Assembly (NCBI GenBank): GCA_000421085.1
Contig: ATWE01000027.1
Span: 1 to 56,313, forward strand
Direction: 5' to 3'
DNA: 56,313 nucleotides
Source of the DNA: Ensifer sp. USDA 6670
Lineage (GTDB): Bacteria > Pseudomonadota > Alphaproteobacteria > Rhizobiales > Rhizobiaceae
Below are positions 38,219-47,603 of this stretch, one piece after another. Each line of letters begins with the position of its first letter. The first letter of the stretch is position 1. The position numbers and the translations under genes are program-made. Below the pieces are notes generated by a model, which had not been told where the DNA came from, made no database searches, and worked only from the letters and a program-made list of their open reading frames with translations.

Positions 38219-39240
38219 TTCCGATCATGCGGGCCTATGCCGGCCGCCTGCTGCCGCAGCTCATTGCATTGACGGCAATTGTCATCGCGATTTCAATGGT
38301 CTTTCCCGGCTTTCTAAACCTGCAGATCCAGAATGGTCGTCTGTATGGAAGCATGATCGACATCCTCAACCGCGGCGCGCCCGTCGTTCTTCTGGCGATC
38401 GGTATGACCGTCGTCATCGCCACCAAGGGGATCGATCTTTCCGTCGGCGCGGTGATGGCGATCTGCGGCGCGGTTGCCGCCTCGCTGATCACGTCCGGGC
38501 ATTCGCTTGCCGAAACCCTCCTCGCCACGCTCGCGGTCGGCATTATCTGCGGCCTTTGGAACGGGGTTCTGGTTGCCGTCCTCGACATCCAGCCGATCAT
38601 CGCGACACTGGTGCTGATGGTGGCGGGGCGCGGCATTGCCCAACTGATCACCGAGGGGACCATTCTCACTTTCAACGATCCCGGACTGATCTTCATCGGC
38701 AGCGGTTCCTTTGCGGGTCTGCCCATGCCGATCGTGATCTGGCTGGTCTTTAGCCTGATTGTTGCGCTCCTCGTTCGACGGACCGCCCTCGGCATGCTTG
38801 TCGAGGCGATCGGCATCAATCGTCAGGCAAGCACGCTCTCGGGCGTGCTCACCCCCGTCCTCCTCGTGGCCGCTTACGTGCTCTCGGGCCTCTGCGCCGC
38901 GACCGCCGGCATCATCGCCGCCGCCGACATCCGGGGCGCCGATGCCAACAATGCCGGACTCTGGCTGGAACTCGACGCCATCCTTGCGGTGGTGGTCGGC
39001 GGCACATCGCTGCTCGGCGGCCGCTTCAGCATTGCGGCGTCGGTGCTGGGCGCCGTCATCATCCAGGCGATCAATACCGGCATTCTCCTGTCCGGCTTCC
39101 CGCCCGAGTTCAACCTCATCATCAAGGCGGCGATCATCATCTTCATCCTGGTGCTCCAGTCACCGCGCTTCCGCACGGGAGTCTCTTTTCTGAGTATCCC
39201 GAAGGCAGCCGGCAAGCCGACCGAGCGAGAAGCGAAATGA
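38215..39240 (+). CDS. Sugar ABC transporter permease 1 (YtfT-like)
   Basis: A 341-residue permease of the RbsC/YtfT family with about 9-10 hydrophobic segments and the conserved loop ATKGIDLSVGAVMAICGA and GGTSLLGGRFS. The start is probably TTG 38215, because GGGAGG lies 7-8 bases before it and it overlaps the ATPase stop (TTGA). ATG 38227, four codons on, has no well-placed ribosome site. It pairs with the second permease to form a heterodimeric channel for the sugar importer. Confidence 0.88.
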   Translation: MIPIMRAYAGRLLPQLIALTAIVIAISMVFPGFLNLQIQNGRLYGSMIDILNRGAPVVLLAIGMTVVIATKGIDLSVGAVMAICGAVAASLITSGHSLAETLLATLAVGIICGLWNGVLVAVLDIQPIIATLVLMVAGRGIAQLITEGTILTFNDPGLIFIGSGSFAGLPMPIVIWLVFSLIVALLVRRTALGMLVEAIGINRQASTLSGVLTPVLLVAAYVLSGLCAATAGIIAAADIRGADANNAGLWLELDAILAVVVGGTSLLGGRFSIAASVLGAVIIQAINTGILLSGFPPEFNLIIKAAIIIFILVLQSPRFRTGVSFLSIPKAAGKPTEREAK

Positions 39241-40205
39241 AGCAGAAATATCTTCCACTTACGGCGACGATCTTGATCTTTGGCTTAAGTTACGCGCTCT
39301 GCGTCGCGCAGTATCCGAACATGCTTTCCACCCGCGTGATCGGAAACCTTCTGACCGACAATGCCTTCCTCGGCATCGCCGCCGTCGGCATGACCTTCGT
39401 CATCCTTTCGGGCGGCATCGATCTGTCGATCGGCGCTGTGATCGCATTTGCCGGTGTCTTTCTGGCCGTCGTACTGGAGCACGGCGGCATGCATCCGCTC
39501 GTCGCCTTCGCGCTGCTGCTGGCCATCACGACGCTGTTCGGAGCGATAATGGGGGCGATCATCCACTACCTCGAAATGCCGGCTTTCATCGTCACGCTTG
39601 CCGGCATGTTCCTTACGCGCGGCATGGCCTTCGTACTGTCGATCGACTCCATTCCGATCAAGCATCCGTTCTACGCGACCTTGAAGAGCCTCTATTTCAA
39701 GTTGCCCGGTGGCGGACGCATCACCCTCATAGGCGGCCTGATGCTGTTCGTCTTCGCCGTCGGCATTCTCATCGCCCACCGGACCCGCTTCGGCACGAAT
39801 ATCTATGCGCTCGGCGGCGGCACGGCGACGGCAAAACTCATGGGCGTTCCGGTCGCTGCCACCACGATCCGTATCTACGCGCTGTCCGGATTGCTCGCCG
39901 GCCTGTCGGGCATCGTCTTCTCGCTCTATACCTCGGCCGGATACTCGCTGGCCGCCGTCGGCGTCGAGCTGGACGCAATCACTGCCGTCGTCATCGGCGG
40001 AACGCTGCTTACCGGGGGGTCCGGCTTCGTTGCCGGAACGCTGGTCGGCATCCTCATCCAGGGTCTGATCCAGACATACATCACCTTCGATGGCACGCTT
40101 TCGAGCTGGTGGACGAAGATCCTGATCGGGCTCCTGCTCTTTGCCTTCATCCTGCTGCAGAAGGGGATCATCCACCTGTCGCGCCCCGAACGGCAGCGGG
40201 CGTAG
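39237..40205 (+). CDS. Sugar ABC transporter permease 2 (YjfF-like)
   Basis: A 322-residue permease homologous to YjfF. It contains VILSGGIDLSIGAVIAFAGV, GTNIYALGGGTATAKLMGVPV and GGTLLTGGSGF, all typical of the second galactofuranose-type permease. It starts in a 4-base ATGA overlap with permease 1 and ends 18 bases before the regulator gene. Two different permeases plus a YtfQ-like binding protein and a fused ATPase reproduce the E. coli ytfQRT-yjfF gene order, supporting a galactofuranose or similar furanose substrate. Confidence 0.88.
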   Translation: MKQKYLPLTATILIFGLSYALCVAQYPNMLSTRVIGNLLTDNAFLGIAAVGMTFVILSGGIDLSIGAVIAFAGVFLAVVLEHGGMHPLVAFALLLAITTLFGAIMGAIIHYLEMPAFIVTLAGMFLTRGMAFVLSIDSIPIKHPFYATLKSLYFKLPGGGRITLIGGLMLFVFAVGILIAHRTRFGTNIYALGGGTATAKLMGVPVAATTIRIYALSGLLAGLSGIVFSLYTSAGYSLAAVGVELDAITAVVIGGTLLTGGSGFVAGTLVGILIQGLIQTYITFDGTLSSWWTKILIGLLLFAFILLQKGIIHLSRPERQRA

Positions 40206-40223
40206 CCGCGGGGTCCGCGCGCC

Positions 40224-40958
40224 ATGCCAGGAATCTTCGCAAGCCAACGGGGCAAACGCACGAGCCACAGGCTCGTCGTCGACGAACTCGGCCAGGCGGT
40301 GGTCAGTGGCGAGTTTTCCGTTGGCGACACGCTACCCGGCGACACCGATCTCGCTGCGCGCTTCAACGTATCGCGTACCGTACTGCGCGAAGCGATGAAG
40401 ACACTCGCCGCGAAAGGCCTCGTCGTCGCCCGCGCCCGCATCGGCACCCGGGTGCTGCCCCGGACGCACTGGAATCTCTTCGACAGCGACGTGCTCACCT
40501 GGCATTTCGGTGCCGGTGTCGACGAGGATTTCCTGCGTCATGTGAGCGAAGTGCGCTTGGCCCTCGAACCCTATGCGGCGGCACTGGCAGCACGCCGCGC
40601 CAGCGACGCGGACATCGCCCGGATGATGCGGCTGGCCGTCGCCATGGGCGATGCCGGCCACAGCCCCCACACGCTGGCACTCGCCGATCTCGAATTCCAC
40701 CTCCGCCTCCTGGAGGCCTCGCTCAATCCGTTCATGCGAACGGTCGGCAGCCTGATCGAGGCGGCTCTGATGGGCGTTTTTCAGCTTACCAGCCCGACAG
40801 CCGATGAAACGGAGATCGACCGCGTCGCGATCGCGCATATCCGCATCGTCGAGGAAATCCGGCGCCGCGACGAGGAAGGCGCGCGCAACGCGATGGAACA
40901 CGTGATCCGCGTCGGTCAGGAGCGATTGATCATGGATCTGAAGGGGCGGGAGAGTTAG
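40224..40958 (+). CDS. GntR/FadR-family regulator (FCD domain)
   Basis: A 244-residue repressor. Residues 15-80 are the GntR winged helix (LPGDTDLAARFNVSRTVLREAMKTLAAKGLV). Residues 95-230 are the all-helical FCD ligand domain with its metal-site residues in LADLEFHLRLLEAS and IAHIRIVEEI. It closes the sugar transport operon, so it probably responds to the imported sugar or a metabolite. A ribosome site is weak, which suggests coupling to the permease gene. Operators were not identified, though the AT-rich 35527-35550 before the operon is the place to look. Confidence 0.85.
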   Translation: MPGIFASQRGKRTSHRLVVDELGQAVVSGEFSVGDTLPGDTDLAARFNVSRTVLREAMKTLAAKGLVVARARIGTRVLPRTHWNLFDSDVLTWHFGAGVDEDFLRHVSEVRLALEPYAAALAARRASDADIARMMRLAVAMGDAGHSPHTLALADLEFHLRLLEASLNPFMRTVGSLIEAALMGVFQLTSPTADETEIDRVAIAHIRIVEEIRRRDEEGARNAMEHVIRVGQERLIMDLKGRES

Positions 40959-40967
40959 CGAGGCGAT

Positions 40968-41140
40968 GGCCCTCATCCGGCCTGCCGGCCACCTTCTTCC
41001 CGCAGGGGGGGCGAAGGGGCAACCGGAACCCTCCGCCTCACTTACGCGCCGCTGAGAGGACTGTGGCATAACCGCTTGCCCCTTCTCCCCGTCAAGACGC
41101 GTCAAGACGGGGAGAAGGTCGCGGCAGCGGGATGAGGGGC
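40968..41140. repeat. RIME-like rhizobial intergenic mosaic element
   Basis: Two inverted copies of a CCCTCATCC...CCTTCTYCCCGC module face each other, one at 40970-41003 on plus and one at 41107-41139 on minus. Within it, a 13-bp stem (CCTTCTCCCCGTC, 41081-41093, with 41106-41118) has a 12-base loop. It matches the layout of the rhizobial RIME repeat as recalled. The minus-strand ATPase gene ends inside it. Confidence 0.65.
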
Positions 41141-42253
41141 GGCGCGAGACGTAATTTGGGCGTCCAATAGCGCTTTTTGGGGTTCGAGGCGCTTCCCCGT
41201 TTCCGCATCGAAGATGTGCAATTGCCTCGGGTCCATCGCCAGACCGATAAGCTCCCCGCCCGATGCAGCGGAGCGTCCGGTCTCCACGACCATGAGTTCC
41301 GGCTGGGTCGCGGAGGTTATGTAGGTGGCCGAACCGGTCGACTCCACGACGCCGACGGGAATGTTGAAGGCACCCTGCCCCGCGCCGACGATGCGGATGT
41401 GTTCCGGCCGAATGCCAACCGTGACCGATGCCCCCGGCGCAACCGGGGCGACAAGGGAGAGCCTCGCCTTCGTGGCGCCGAGGTCCAGAGCCAGGTGCGC
41501 ACCGTCGTCCTCAACGACCGCGGGAATGAAGTTCATCGCCGGCGAGCCGATAAAGCCTGCAACGAAGCGGTTGGCCGGCCTGTCGTAGAGATCCAGCGGG
41601 CGGCCCTGCTGCTCGATGACACCATCGCGCATGACCACGACATGGTCCGCCATGGTCATTGCCTCGATTTGATCGTGCGTCACATAGACGGAGGTCGCCC
41701 CCAGCCGGTCATGCAGCGCCCGGATCTCCTTGCGCATATGCACGCGCAGCGCCGCATCGAGATTGGACAAGGGCTCGTCGAAGAGAAATGCCTTGGGATG
41801 ACGAATGATGGCGCGGCTCATCGCGACCCGCTGGCGTTGCCCGCCGGAGAGTTCGCGCGGGTAGCGCTTCATGAGGTGGGAAAGACCGGTGGTCGTCGCC
41901 ACTTCGGCCGCCGCCTTCAGCGCCTCCGCCTTTTTCACGCCGCGTATGCGCAGGCTGTAGGTAAGGTTCTCCTCCACCGTCATATGGGGGTAGAGCGCAT
42001 AGGACTGAAAGACCATTGCGACATCGCGCTTGCGCGGTGGAACGTCGTTCATCCGCGCCCCCGCGATCTTCATCTCACCGGCCGAAATCTTCTCAAGCCC
42101 CGCCAATGACCGGAGGAGCGTGGACTTTCCGCAGCCGGAAGGCCCGACAAGGGCGACGAAGGTCCCCTCCTCTATCGCGAGATCGATGTTCTTGAGTGCG
42201 TGGTAGGAACCGTAGAACTTGTTGACGCCGTTGAGCTCGATCTGAAGGGTCAT
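41102..42253 (-). CDS. Sugar ABC transporter ATPase (UgpC/MalK-type)
   Basis: A 383-residue ATPase. Walker A is GPSGCGKST, the signature LSGGQRQRVAMSRAI, Walker B FLFDEPLSNLD, and the H-loop YVTHDQIEAMT; the C-terminal half is the TOBE regulatory domain (GIRPEHIRIV). ATG 42253 (MTLQIELNGV) overlaps the upstream permease stop by 4 bases; the longer upstream frame lies inside that permease. The last 14 residues (RAAPHPAAATFSPS) are encoded by the RIME-like repeat, so the C-terminus looks extended or replaced by repeat insertion. It is the last gene of a six-gene sugar operon. Confidence 0.88.
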   Translation of the reverse strand: MTLQIELNGVNKFYGSYHALKNIDLAIEEGTFVALVGPSGCGKSTLLRSLAGLEKISAGEMKIAGARMNDVPPRKRDVAMVFQSYALYPHMTVEENLTYSLRIRGVKKAEALKAAAEVATTTGLSHLMKRYPRELSGGQRQRVAMSRAIIRHPKAFLFDEPLSNLDAALRVHMRKEIRALHDRLGATSVYVTHDQIEAMTMADHVVVMRDGVIEQQGRPLDLYDRPANRFVAGFIGSPAMNFIPAVVEDDGAHLALDLGATKARLSLVAPVAPGASVTVGIRPEHIRIVGAGQGAFNIPVGVVESTGSATYITSATQPELMVVETGRSAASGGELIGLAMDPRQLHIFDAETGKRLEPQKALLDAQITSRAAPHPAAATFSPS

Positions 42254-43077
42254 TTGAGGGCTCCTGAAGTGAGGCCGGAAACGATGCGGCGCTGCAAGAG
42301 GATGAAAGCGGCAAGGATGGGCGTCACATAGATCGTGGCATAGGCCATGATATTGTTCCATTCATTGGTGTTCGGCCCCATGAAGGTGTTGAGGCCAACG
42401 CTTGCGGGCTGCAGCTCGACGGCCTGGATCATCGATTTCGAATAGACGAATTCGCCGAAGGCCTGCATGAAGATCAGGATCGCGCTGACGAGAATGCCGT
42501 TGCGGGCGAGCGGCAGCACGATGTTGAAGAAGGCGCCGATGCGAGAATTGCCGTCGACGAGCGCTGCCTCTTCGAGCTCCATCGGCACGCTCATGAAGGT
42601 CGCACGGACAAGAACCACGAAGAAGGGCATGCTTTTGGCCGCGATCGCCAGGATCACGGCAAGACGGGGCGTATCGAGGAGACCGACTTGCGAGAAGCCG
42701 ACGAAGATCGGCGTCACCATCAGCGAAGCGGGCAGCACCTGCAGCATCAGGATGAGAAACAGGCCGATGTCTACCCAGACGTTGCGATAGCGCGCGAGAA
42801 CATAGGCGCAACCGACGCCGAGCACGGCGATCAGCGCCACCGAGCCGAAAGCGATGACGAGCGAATTCCAGAGATACCGCGCCATGTTGCGGCTCTCCCA
42901 GACGAAGGCGTAGATGCTCCATTGCGGCTCGCTCGGCCAGAACTTCGGCGGGGTCGCAAACATCGCCGACCCGGTCTTCAGGGCGGTGATGTACATCCAG
43001 TAGAGCGGGAAGAGATAGATGGCGGCGAGCACCAGCGCGACAGCGAGCATCAGACGGTTGCGGAAAGTGTCACTCAT
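42250..43077 (-). CDS. Sugar ABC transporter permease (MalG-type)
   Basis: A 275-residue carbohydrate permease with six hydrophobic segments. The cytoplasmic EAA loop that contacts the ATPase is MELEEAALVDGNSRIGAFFNIVLPLA. It starts in a 4-base overlap with the MalF-type permease and its stop overlaps the ATPase start by 4 bases. The two permeases form the heterodimeric pore of the importer. Confidence 0.88.
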   Translation of the reverse strand: MSDTFRNRLMLAVALVLAAIYLFPLYWMYITALKTGSAMFATPPKFWPSEPQWSIYAFVWESRNMARYLWNSLVIAFGSVALIAVLGVGCAYVLARYRNVWVDIGLFLILMLQVLPASLMVTPIFVGFSQVGLLDTPRLAVILAIAAKSMPFFVVLVRATFMSVPMELEEAALVDGNSRIGAFFNIVLPLARNGILVSAILIFMQAFGEFVYSKSMIQAVELQPASVGLNTFMGPNTNEWNNIMAYATIYVTPILAAFILLQRRIVSGLTSGALK

Positions 43078-43976
43078 CCTCTGACCTCATGACGCGTTGA
43101 GCGGACATAGACGACGGAGGCGAACATCACGAAGACGATCATGATCACCGAGATCGTCGCGCCCTTGGCGAAATCATACTGACGGAAGGAAAGGTCCCAG
43201 GCCCAGTATTGCGTGACATTGGACGTGTTGTTCGGTCCTCCGGACGTGATGGCGGCGAAGAGATCGAACTGCTGCAAGGTGAAGATGAGCCCGAGCGCGA
43301 CGATGGCTCCGATCGTCGAGCGCATCATCGGCAGAGTGATCGTCCAGAAGCGCTGGAACGCATTGGCACCGTCGAGCTCGGCCGCCTCGTAGAGGTCCTT
43401 CGGAATACCTGACAGGCCAACCGAAAGCAGGATCATGTTGAATGACGTGCCGAGCCAGATATTGGCGATGATCACGGCCCAGAGCGAATAGTTCGGGTCC
43501 GAACGCCAGAAGATGTTGCCGGAAATCACGCCGGTTTCCCGCAGCAGAAAATTGAGGACGCCGAAATCGCCCGAGAGAATCCAGTTCCAGATGGCGCCGA
43601 CCACAAGGCCCGGCATGACCCAGGAGACGAGGAAGAGGCCGCGCAGCCACGACGCACCCGGGAAGTTGACCCAGAAGAACAGCGCGAGACCGAAGCCTAT
43701 CAGGAACTGCCCGGCGATCGAGGCGGTCACGAAGATGGCCGTGTTGAGGAGAATGGGCCAGGTTTCGGGTTGAGCGAAGAGGTCGATATAATTCTTGAAG
43801 CCCACGAACGGCCGCGAAAAGCTGCCGAGGCTGAACATGTCGACTTCCTGGAAGCTCATCACGACATTGTAGACGAGCGGCAGTCCGGAGAGGACGAACA
43901 GGAATGCGAGCGGCAAGCTCACAAGGCCGATATCGAAGCCCCTGCCATCCGTTATGCTCGATAGAATTCTTTTCAT
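43074..43976 (-). CDS. Sugar ABC transporter permease (MalF-type)
   Basis: A 300-residue carbohydrate permease with six hydrophobic segments and the EAA loop IPKDLYEAAELDGANAFQRF. It lacks the long periplasmic insertion of true MalF, as is normal for rhizobial importers. It follows the binding-protein gene after about 150 bases holding a strong cUUCGg hairpin on the transcribed strand, a sign of differential expression within the operon. Confidence 0.88.
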   Translation of the reverse strand: MKRILSSITDGRGFDIGLVSLPLAFLFVLSGLPLVYNVVMSFQEVDMFSLGSFSRPFVGFKNYIDLFAQPETWPILLNTAIFVTASIAGQFLIGFGLALFFWVNFPGASWLRGLFLVSWVMPGLVVGAIWNWILSGDFGVLNFLLRETGVISGNIFWRSDPNYSLWAVIIANIWLGTSFNMILLSVGLSGIPKDLYEAAELDGANAFQRFWTITLPMMRSTIGAIVALGLIFTLQQFDLFAAITSGGPNNTSNVTQYWAWDLSFRQYDFAKGATISVIMIVFVMFASVVYVRSTRHEVRG

Positions 43977-44027
43977 TGGCGATCACCTGTCCCTTGGCCG
44001 AGTCTTGCGCGGCCTATGCAGCGGCGA

Positions 44028-44045
44028 CCCCGGCCGAAGCCGGGG
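44028..44045 (-). terminator. cUUCGg-capped hairpin after the sugar-binding protein gene
   Basis: On the transcribed strand, CCCCGGC-TTCG-GCCGGGG forms a 7-bp stem closed by a UUCG tetraloop, an exceptionally stable fold. It lies between the binding-protein stop (44128) and the first permease start (43976). No T-run follows, so mRNA 3'-end protection or partial termination is more likely than full termination. Confidence 0.55.
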
Positions 44046-44127
44046 ATCGCCTCTCTCGGGAGAAAATCCTGGGCGGATCGTCGCGACAATTGCCGTTTAG
44101 ATCATTCCAGGAAAAGCGCGTGCGGGC

Positions 44128-45360
44128 TCAGCCGAGAACCGCCTTTATCTTCTCGGCCGCCTGGTCGAGCGCTTCCTTGGAACTCATCTGCCCGGTAAGG
44201 GCGGCCTGGATGGCGTCCTGAATGGCCTTGGAGATCTTTGGCCATGCGGGATGGGGGCCGCGGGGCTTCGCGTATTTCAGCTGTTCCACGAACACCTGGA
44301 GCGCCGCATCCTTTTTCGGTTCGCCGGTCGCCGGAATGGCGATGTCGGAGCGCGGCGGCAGTTGCCCGAAGTCCTTGAACATCCGGTCGTCCTGAGAAAC
44401 GAAATATTCGAGGACCTTGAAGGCTTCTTCCGGATGCTCGGTGTTCGCGAAGACCGCCCAGTTGAAATCACCCATGGCCGAGGAGCGTTCAGCGCCTGCT
44501 TCCGGTACGGGCAGCAGCGCTACACCCCAATCGAATTTCGCTTCCGCGAGCATCCGGTCGATTTCCCAGGGGCCGGAGATCGCCATTGCCGCGTTGCCGG
44601 AATTGAAGGTACCGGTGGCGTCCCATTGGCTGCGTGTCAGCGTGTCCGGCGAGGCGAGCTTCTCGTCGATGATCGTTTTCCAGACGTCGAGCGCCTTGAC
44701 CGCGCCCTCGGCGTTGATGTTGTCGTAACCGCCGCCGGCCATCTGCGCCCAGGGGAGGAACTGGAATGTCCCCTCCTCGTTGGCTTTGGCCGAGAAGGTG
44801 ATGCCGTAGACGTTCTGAGCCGGATCGGTCAGCTTGCGCGCCGCCTCGACGAGCTCGTCCCAGGTTTGCGGAGGCTTGTTCGGGTCCAGGCCCTTCGCCT
44901 TGAACATGTCCTTGTTGTAGTAAAGGGCGATCGTGTTGGTGGCCTTGGGGATGCCGTAATATTTGCCGTCCCAGGTCACCGAGGCGAGAGGCCCCTTGAA
45001 GTAGTTCTCCGGCTTGACGACCGAGGACTTCGCGATCATCTCGCTCAGATCGAGAAATGCACCGCGCGACGCAAAGAGCGCGTGTTCGGGATTGTCAACA
45101 GCGATGATGTCCGGCGCCTGCCCCGTGGAATAGGCTCGCATCGCTTCGCTGACCACGTCATCGAACTGAATCTGCCGATATTCGACTTTAATACCGGTAT
45201 TCATCTTGTTGAAATCTTTTATCAAATTCGGTGCCGGCTGGATGTCCCGGTCGAGCGACCAGACGCTGATCGTGACATCCTCGGCGCTTGCCGACAAGGC
45301 CGGCAAGGAAACACTGGCAAGGGCGAATGCGCCCAGCATTGCATATTTACGGATACTCAT
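44128..45360 (-). CDS. Sugar ABC transporter substrate-binding protein (family 1)
   Basis: A 410-residue periplasmic protein. Signal peptide [26 protein letters not shown], then the MalE/UgpB-like fold: [43 protein letters not shown], and [15 protein letters not shown]. It delivers a sugar or glycoside to the MalFG-type permeases next to it. It is preceded by a 62-base gap after the isomerase gene, within the same minus-strand operon controlled by the LacI regulator. The substrate is unknown. Confidence 0.88.
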   Translation of the reverse strand: MSIRKYAMLGAFALASVSLPALSASAEDVTISVWSLDRDIQPAPNLIKDFNKMNTGIKVEYRQIQFDDVVSEAMRAYSTGQAPDIIAVDNPEHALFASRGAFLDLSEMIAKSSVVKPENYFKGPLASVTWDGKYYGIPKATNTIALYYNKDMFKAKGLDPNKPPQTWDELVEAARKLTDPAQNVYGITFSAKANEEGTFQFLPWAQMAGGGYDNINAEGAVKALDVWKTIIDEKLASPDTLTRSQWDATGTFNSGNAAMAISGPWEIDRMLAEAKFDWGVALLPVPEAGAERSSAMGDFNWAVFANTEHPEEAFKVLEYFVSQDDRMFKDFGQLPPRSDIAIPATGEPKKDAALQVFVEQLKYAKPRGPHPAWPKISKAIQDAIQAALTGQMSSKEALDQAAEKIKAVLG

Positions 45361-45422
45361 GGACTCCTCCTCTTTCGGGTTTTTCCGCGGCCGGCGCCCC
45401 CCGTCCGGCCGTCGGGCATGTC

Positions 45423-46325
45423 TCAGGCCGGATCGGCGACGAAGTCGCCGCCGCGGCAGCCTTTCAGGTAATTCAGAGCGTGCACCTGACCCGTCATTTC
45501 CAGCGCATCGCGATATACCGGGTCATGCCAGCCTTCGATGTCGATCGAACCGGACCAGCCCGCAAGCCGGAGTTCGGAGATGATGTCGGTCCAATTGCTG
45601 TCGCCGAACCCGGGCGTGCGCATGAACACGAACTTCTCCTTGCCGAAGATGCCGTGCTCGCGGATGACGTCCCAGCGGATCGTCGCGTCCTTTCCATGCA
45701 CATGGAAGATCTTGTGCGCCCATTTGCGGATCTGCGGCAGCGGATCGATCAGATAGACCATCTGGTGGCAAGGCTCCCACTCCAGGCCGATGTTGTCGTC
45801 CGGGGTCTCGTTGAAGATGAGTTCCCAGGCGTCCGGATTGTGAGCGATGTTCCAGTCGCCGGTCGCCCAGTTGCCGTCCATGGCGCAGTTCTCGAAGGCG
45901 ATCTTCACGCCCTTGTCGGCTGCGCGCTGGGCGAGCTCGCGCCAGATCTTGCGGTAGCGCGGCAGGCTGTCGGTCAGCGGCCGGTTGCGGATGCGTCCGG
46001 TAAAGCCGGCGACGCATGTCGCGCCGAAATGATGGGCGTTGTCGATGCAGTCCTTCCAGCCCTGCAGGCTCTGCAGGTCGATGTCGGTCTCCTCCAGCGG
46101 GTTGCCGAACATGCCGAGCGTCGAGATCGTGATGTCACGGTCGCCGATTGCGTCGCGGCAGCGCTTGCCGAGCTCGGCAAGGTCCTGGCCGTTGGTGGTC
46201 TGCCAGAAGAAGGGTTCGAAGCTTTCGAACCCCAGATCGGCGATCTCGCCTATGCGCTTCGCGGCTTCGCCCTTTGTAGCGCTGACCATTGTGCCGACGC
46301 GGATGGATTTGGCTGGATTGCTCAT
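45423..46325 (-). CDS. Sugar phosphate isomerase/epimerase-like TIM barrel
   Basis: A 300-residue xylose isomerase-like barrel. Likely metal ligands are in [11 protein letters not shown] (Glu), [21 protein letters not shown] (His) and [12 protein letters not shown] (Glu). It would isomerise or epimerise a keto-sugar made by the neighbouring dehydrogenase. I chose ATG 46325 (MSNPAKS) because GAGG sits 8 bases upstream; ATG 46337 is four codons earlier. It lies 13 bases after the Gfo/Idh/MocA gene and before the binding-protein gene in one operon. Substrate unknown; inositol-type or 3-keto-sugar chemistry is common for this gene pair. Confidence 0.82.
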   Translation of the reverse strand: MSNPAKSIRVGTMVSATKGEAAKRIGEIADLGFESFEPFFWQTTNGQDLAELGKRCRDAIGDRDITISTLGMFGNPLEETDIDLQSLQGWKDCIDNAHHFGATCVAGFTGRIRNRPLTDSLPRYRKIWRELAQRAADKGVKIAFENCAMDGNWATGDWNIAHNPDAWELIFNETPDDNIGLEWEPCHQMVYLIDPLPQIRKWAHKIFHVHGKDATIRWDVIREHGIFGKEKFVFMRTPGFGDSNWTDIISELRLAGWSGSIDIEGWHDPVYRDALEMTGQVHALNYLKGCRGGDFVADPA

Positions 46326-46338
46326 CAGATGCCTCATT

Positions 46339-47370
46339 TCAGATTGTCACGCGTTGCCGGGTGCGGGCGCTTTCGATCGCCGCAAAGACCATTGCAAGGC
46401 TGTTGATATTGTCGTCGCCCGCCGTTTCCGGCTTGGTGCCGGAGCGGACCGCCGCGACGAAATCGGCGATGACGCTGGCATGCCCGTGCGTCTCACGCGG
46501 ATCGGCGGGTTCGGGAATTTCGACCGCAGCGAGCGGACGGAAGAAGCCCTCGCTGCCGGCGACACGGTTCGCGCTCAGCGCCTCGGCACCGTCCCAGAGC
46601 AGCGTGCCCTTGGTGCCGATGATCCGCCACTCGCTCTCCCAACTCGTATTGGCGCCTTCGGCACACCAGGAACCGCGATAGGTGAAGGTCACATCGTCGG
46701 AAAGTTCGAATATCGCGGTGGCGGCCGCACCGTGCGCGTACCAGGAGCCCCGCGGATTTTCTTCGTGGCAATACACGGCGAGCGGCGTCTTATCGGCGAT
46801 GAACCGGGCGGCGTCGAAGGTGTGGATCGCCATATCGAGAAGCAGCACATGCTCCATCTCTTCGCGAAAACCACCGAAATGCGCGCCGATGAAGAAGTCG
46901 CAGTGGATCCCCGTCAGATCTCCTATCGCACCGCTTTCGATGAAGCGGCGGATGCGGCGAATGCCGGAGATGAAGCGGCGGTTCTGCACGATTGCATGGA
47001 TCCTGCCCGCATTCCTGGCGAGTTCGATCAGCTCGCGGGCGCCCTCGAGCGAGGCCGCCATCGGCTTTTCGCTCAGCACGTGGCAGCCGTGCCTGAGTGC
47101 GGTGGCGACCACGTCGCGGCGCGCAGCAGGTACGACGATATCGAAAAGAATGTCGGGCGCCGTTTCGATCAGCACCGCATCGAGGTCTGAACCGATAACG
47201 GCGCCTTCGATCTCGAACTCCGCCGCGAGCGCACGAGCTGCTTCTGGGTTCACGTCGATGAGCCCGACGATCCTGATTGTCGACTGGAGTTCGCGGTCCG
47301 CGGCGATCGCCTTGAGCCAACCTTTGGCCATAGCTCCGCACCCGCACAGAACTGCGCGCAAAATCACCAT
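46339..47370 (-). CDS. Gfo/Idh/MocA-family dehydrogenase
   Basis: A 343-residue NAD(P)-dependent sugar or inositol dehydrogenase. The Rossmann start is VLCGCGAMAKGW, the dinucleotide-edge motif is GLIDVNPEAAR, and the catalytic Lys lies in HVLSEKPMAAS (E-K-P). The C-terminal GFO/IDH domain contains the active-site His of LLLDMAIHTFDAARF. GGAGGAG precedes ATG 47370. It is first in the six-gene operon, downstream of the 16-bp palindromic operator. The substrate is probably the sugar brought in by the associated ABC transporter. Confidence 0.86.
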   Translation of the reverse strand: MVILRAVLCGCGAMAKGWLKAIAADRELQSTIRIVGLIDVNPEAARALAAEFEIEGAVIGSDLDAVLIETAPDILFDIVVPAARRDVVATALRHGCHVLSEKPMAASLEGARELIELARNAGRIHAIVQNRRFISGIRRIRRFIESGAIGDLTGIHCDFFIGAHFGGFREEMEHVLLLDMAIHTFDAARFIADKTPLAVYCHEENPRGSWYAHGAAATAIFELSDDVTFTYRGSWCAEGANTSWESEWRIIGTKGTLLWDGAEALSANRVAGSEGFFRPLAAVEIPEPADPRETHGHASVIADFVAAVRSGTKPETAGDDNINSLAMVFAAIESARTRQRVTI

Positions 47371-47410
47371 TCTCCTCCCACAAACCTGCGTTTCCGGCTT
47401 GTTTCGGCCA

Positions 47411-47426
47411 CCGTAAACGTTTACGG
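47411..47426. promoter_or_regulatory. LacI-type operator, perfect 16-bp palindrome
   Basis: CCGTAAACGTTTACGG is fully self-complementary with a central CG, the classic LacI/GalR operator form. It lies 41 bases upstream of the dehydrogenase start and between the divergent sugar operon and the LacI-family gene, so it can control both. Confidence 0.8.
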
Positions 47427-47603
47427 AACTATGCGGACTTTCCGAAACATGTCAATAGGAATTCGGACAGCTCGGTCGGCATCAGAGAAACTGCAGCCTG
47501 CTTATGGCCGCCAGCCCGGTTCGACTCCACCGTATATCGGGCGTGTTGATTGCGGGTCGCGGTGCCCGGCTTGGCGGGTGACGAGAGAGGAAAAGCGCTT
47601 CGC

